DNA from: JBOHBN01 sp050698355
Lineage (GTDB): Bacteria; Actinomycetota; Actinomycetes; Streptosporangiales; WHST01
Length of the DNA: 7,463 bases
Assembly: GCA_050698355.1 (NCBI GenBank)
Contig: JBOHBN010000235.1
Span: forward strand, 1 to 7,463
Direction of reading: 5' to 3'
Made by a program: the position numbers and the translations under genes. Shown in pieces: positions 5,546 through 7,463 of the stretch. Within the stretch, counting starts at the first letter, position 1. The number at the start of each line of letters is the position of its first letter. The notes under the pieces are model-generated. The model ran no database searches and had not been told where the DNA came from. It saw only the letters and a program-made list of their open reading frames with translations.

Positions 5546-6007
5546 ATGAATCGGGCTCGCGTACGTTCCGTGTGGCTGGCGTGTCTGCTGGCCGTGGCCG
5601 TGCCGTACACGGTGATGGCCTTCGGCATGGAATGGCGTACGGTCGCCGGCCGGATGGGCCCGGGCTTCTTCCCGCGGCTCATCGGCCTCGGCCTGGTCAT
5701 CACGCTCGCCGTCGCCCTCGCGATGTCGCTACGCCAGGGCGACGGCGAGGGCGAGGGGACGACCACGTACGTGCGAGCTCTACTCGTGATGCTCGGTGCG
5801 ACCGCGCTCTTCGCCGTGCTGTTCGAGGTCGTGGGCGCCCTGGTGGCCAGCGTGCTCTACATGGTGACCGTCCTCGCCGTCATCAACCCGCGCCGGTGGG
5901 TGATGAACGTGACGATCGGTGTACTGCTCCCGCTCGTCCTCTACCTGATGTTCCAGACGTGGCTCAACGCCGGGCTTCCTGCGGGCGTGCTCGGGATCCT
6001 GTTCTAG
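5546..6007 (+). CDS. tctB: Tripartite tricarboxylate transporter small membrane subunit, TctB family
   Basis: Small integral-membrane partner of the TctA permease. 153 aa with hydrophobic segments at about 9-27, 43-61, 76-94, 96-113 and 120-137. Diagnostic TctB features are RMGPGFFPRLIGLGL (36-50), including the GPGFFP signature, and the C-terminal FQTWLNAGLPAGVLGIL (136-152). The stretch between the second and third segments (64-73) is Gly/Glu/Asp-rich and probably cytoplasmic. The start is ATG 5546, 8 nt after the tctC stop. The ribosome-binding site is weak (AGAG, 5536-5539), so translation probably depends on coupling to tctC. The next gene starts 8 nt after this stop. The symbol denotes family, not substrate. 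Confidence 0.9.
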   Translation: MNRARVRSVWLACLLAVAVPYTVMAFGMEWRTVAGRMGPGFFPRLIGLGLVITLAVALAMSLRQGDGEGEGTTTYVRALLVMLGATALFAVLFEVVGALVASVLYMVTVLAVINPRRWVMNVTIGVLLPLVLYLMFQTWLNAGLPAGVLGILF

Positions 6008-6015
6008 GTGACATC

Positions 6016-7463
6016 GTGGATCCACTGAGCGGCCTTCTGGACGGCCTCGCCACCGTACTGAGCCCCGTGACCTTCGCGTTGCTGATCGCGGGCGTCATCA
6101 TCGGGATGGTGGTCGGCGTCATGCCGGCGCTGGGCCCGTCCGCCGGCATGGCGATCCTCCTGCCGGTCACGTTCGGCATGGACCCCACCGCGGCGATCAT
6201 CATGCTCGCCGCGATCTACTACGGGGCCATGTACGGCGGGACGATCACCTCCGTACTGATCAACACGCCGGGGGAGTCGGCGACGGTCGCGACGACATTC
6301 GACGGGTATCCGCTCGCCCAGCAGGGACGCGCCGGGCCAGCACTGGTCATGGCCACCGCTGGATCGTTTGTCGCCGGGACGATCGGGGTCATCCTCATCA
6401 CCCTGTTCGCGCCGCCGCTGGCAAAGGTGGCGAGCAGCTTCGGCCCGCCCGAGCTGTTCCTCGTGGTCATCATGGGCCTGCTGACGCTGGTGGTCATCGT
6501 CGGCGGCAAGCGCCTGTACGGCGTGATCTCGGCGCTGCTCGGCTTCGGGCTGGCGACCGTCGGGGTGGACATCGGCACCGGCCGACCGAGATACACGTTC
6601 GGGTCGGCGGAGCTGATCGGCGGCGTGAACTTCATCCCGGTCGCCATCGGCCTCTTCGGCCTGGGCGAGCTGTTCTGGAGCCTCTACCAGGGCCGGCACA
6701 CGAGCCGCGACACTGCGTACGCGTCCGTGAGCGTGCGGAACCGCGGGTTCTGGCCGACCATGGCCGACTGGGCGGAGACCAAGTGGACGATGGTCCGCCA
6801 CTCGTTCCTCGGCTTCATCGTCGGGATCATCCCCGGTGCGGGCGCGACTGTGGCGTCGCTGATGGGCTACAGCCTGGAGAAGTCACTCTCCAAGCAACCG
6901 GAGAAGTTCGGGAAGGGCGCCATCGCGGGCATCGTCGCGCCCGAGACGGCGAACAACGCGGCCAGCGAGGGCGCGATGGTCCCGTTGCTGACCCTCGGCA
7001 TTCCCGGTTCCGCCTCCACCGCCGTGCTACTGGCGGGGTTCCTGCTGTGGGGCCTGGAGCCCGGGCCACTGCTGATGACGCAACACCCGGACTTCGCCTG
7101 GGGACTGATAGCGAGCATGTACTTGGGCAACGTCGTGCTCGTCGTGCTGAACATCTTCTTCATCCCGGTGTTCGCGAGCGTCGCGCGCGTGCCGTACCGG
7201 GTGCTGGCGCCGATCATCGTGGTGCTCTGTGTGGTCGGCACCTACACCGTCAACGGCAGCATCGTCGAAGTGTGGATCATGCTCGGCTGCGGCGTGGCGG
7301 GCTTCTTCATGAAGCGCTACGGGTTCTCGCCCGCGGCAACGGTGATCGCGCTCGTTCTCGGACCGTTGGCCGAGCAGACCCTGCGCCAGACGATGATCAT
7401 CTCGGGCGGAAAGTTCGGCATCTTCGTGGAACGCCCGGTTTCGCTCGCGCTCCTGATCGTCAT
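6016..7463 (+). CDS. tctA: Tripartite tricarboxylate transporter large permease, TctA family (3' end cut by window)
   Basis: Main ion-driven permease of the TTT system, with many membrane helices in two homologous halves. From GTG 6016, 482 codons are open to the last base; family members are about 500 aa, so only a short C-terminal piece is missing. Landmarks: first-half GVMPALGPSAGMAILLP (34-50) and INTPGESATVATTFDGYPLA (82-101); second-half GIIPGAGATVASLMGY (270-285), APETANNAASEGAMVPLLTL (308-327) and GIPGSASTAVLLAG (328-341). The first-half loop has PAL where family members usually have PGL, while the second-half copy keeps PG. GTG 6016 is chosen because GTG 6008 is in another frame that stops at once; GGTGA (6007-6011) is a short-spaced ribosome-binding site. 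It is read as a stop-free frame because no terminator or stop occurs before the window edge. Confidence 0.94.
   Translation, partial: MDPLSGLLDGLATVLSPVTFALLIAGVIIGMVVGVMPALGPSAGMAILLPVTFGMDPTAAIIMLAAIYYGAMYGGTITSVLINTPGESATVATTFDGYPLAQQGRAGPALVMATAGSFVAGTIGVILITLFAPPLAKVASSFGPPELFLVVIMGLLTLVVIVGGKRLYGVISALLGFGLATVGVDIGTGRPRYTFGSAELIGGVNFIPVAIGLFGLGELFWSLYQGRHTSRDTAYASVSVRNRGFWPTMADWAETKWTMVRHSFLGFIVGIIPGAGATVASLMGYSLEKSLSKQPEKFGKGAIAGIVAPETANNAASEGAMVPLLTLGIPGSASTAVLLAGFLLWGLEPGPLLMTQHPDFAWGLIASMYLGNVVLVVLNIFFIPVFASVARVPYRVLAPIIVVLCVVGTYTVNGSIVEVWIMLGCGVAGFFMKRYGFSPAATVIALVLGPLAEQTLRQTMIISGGKFGIFVERPVSLALLIV

Noticed and set aside
6004..7241. Several - strand open frames opposite tctA
   Set aside because: They are shadows; the + strand frame from 6016 is open for 482 codons and carries the TctA signatures in both halves.
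1..7463. CRISPR array, tRNA or rRNA gene, transposase, phage or toxin-antitoxin genes
   Set aside because: No regularly spaced repeats, cloverleaf-like elements or matching protein motifs were seen on either strand.

Overview
The window is G+C-rich, roughly two thirds by eye, with strong third-position G/C bias, GTG starts, GTGA-type gene overlaps and a DivIVA-domain/DNA-glycosylase gene pair. Together these point to a high-GC Gram-positive bacterium (Actinomycetota). The solute-binding protein carries a lipobox, which fits a single-membrane cell. I cannot name the genus.

Left part (1-1712, + strand). The window opens with a perfect 13-bp inverted repeat (1-40), probably the terminator of a gene just outside the window. 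About 260 bases without a convincing gene follow. Then come msrB (methionine-R-sulfoxide reductase), a small membrane-anchored DivIVA-domain protein, and tag (3-methyladenine DNA glycosylase I), which overlaps the DivIVA-domain gene by a GTGA junction. These are housekeeping and stress-repair genes.

Right part (1698-7463). An IclR-family regulator on the - strand ends tail-to-tail with tag, overlapping it by 15 bp. It is divergent from a tight + strand operon: class III (CaiB/BaiF) CoA-transferase, crotonase-superfamily enzyme, then the three components of a tripartite tricarboxylate transporter in the order TctC (lipoprotein binding protein), TctB (small membrane subunit) and TctA (large permease, cut by the window end). 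The roughly 80-bp divergent region carries a very good sigma-A-type promoter (TTGACA, 17 bp, TAAACT). Its -35 box overlaps the iclR start codon. Inverted repeats over the -10 box and over the predicted start of transcription are candidate IclR operators.

Reading of the system: a carboxylate is captured by the lipoprotein, imported by TctA/TctB, converted to its CoA thioester by the CoA-transferase and processed by the crotonase-fold enzyme, under local IclR control. The crotonase lacks both catalytic glutamates of classical enoyl-CoA hydratases. It instead has a T-P-x-x-L-G-x-x-Y segment with the same spacing as in E. coli methylmalonyl-CoA decarboxylase, so its reaction, and hence the operon's substrate, is an open question. 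I see no CRISPR array, no transposase and no RNA gene. The best candidates for something undescribed are this uptake/activation module and its regulatory region.
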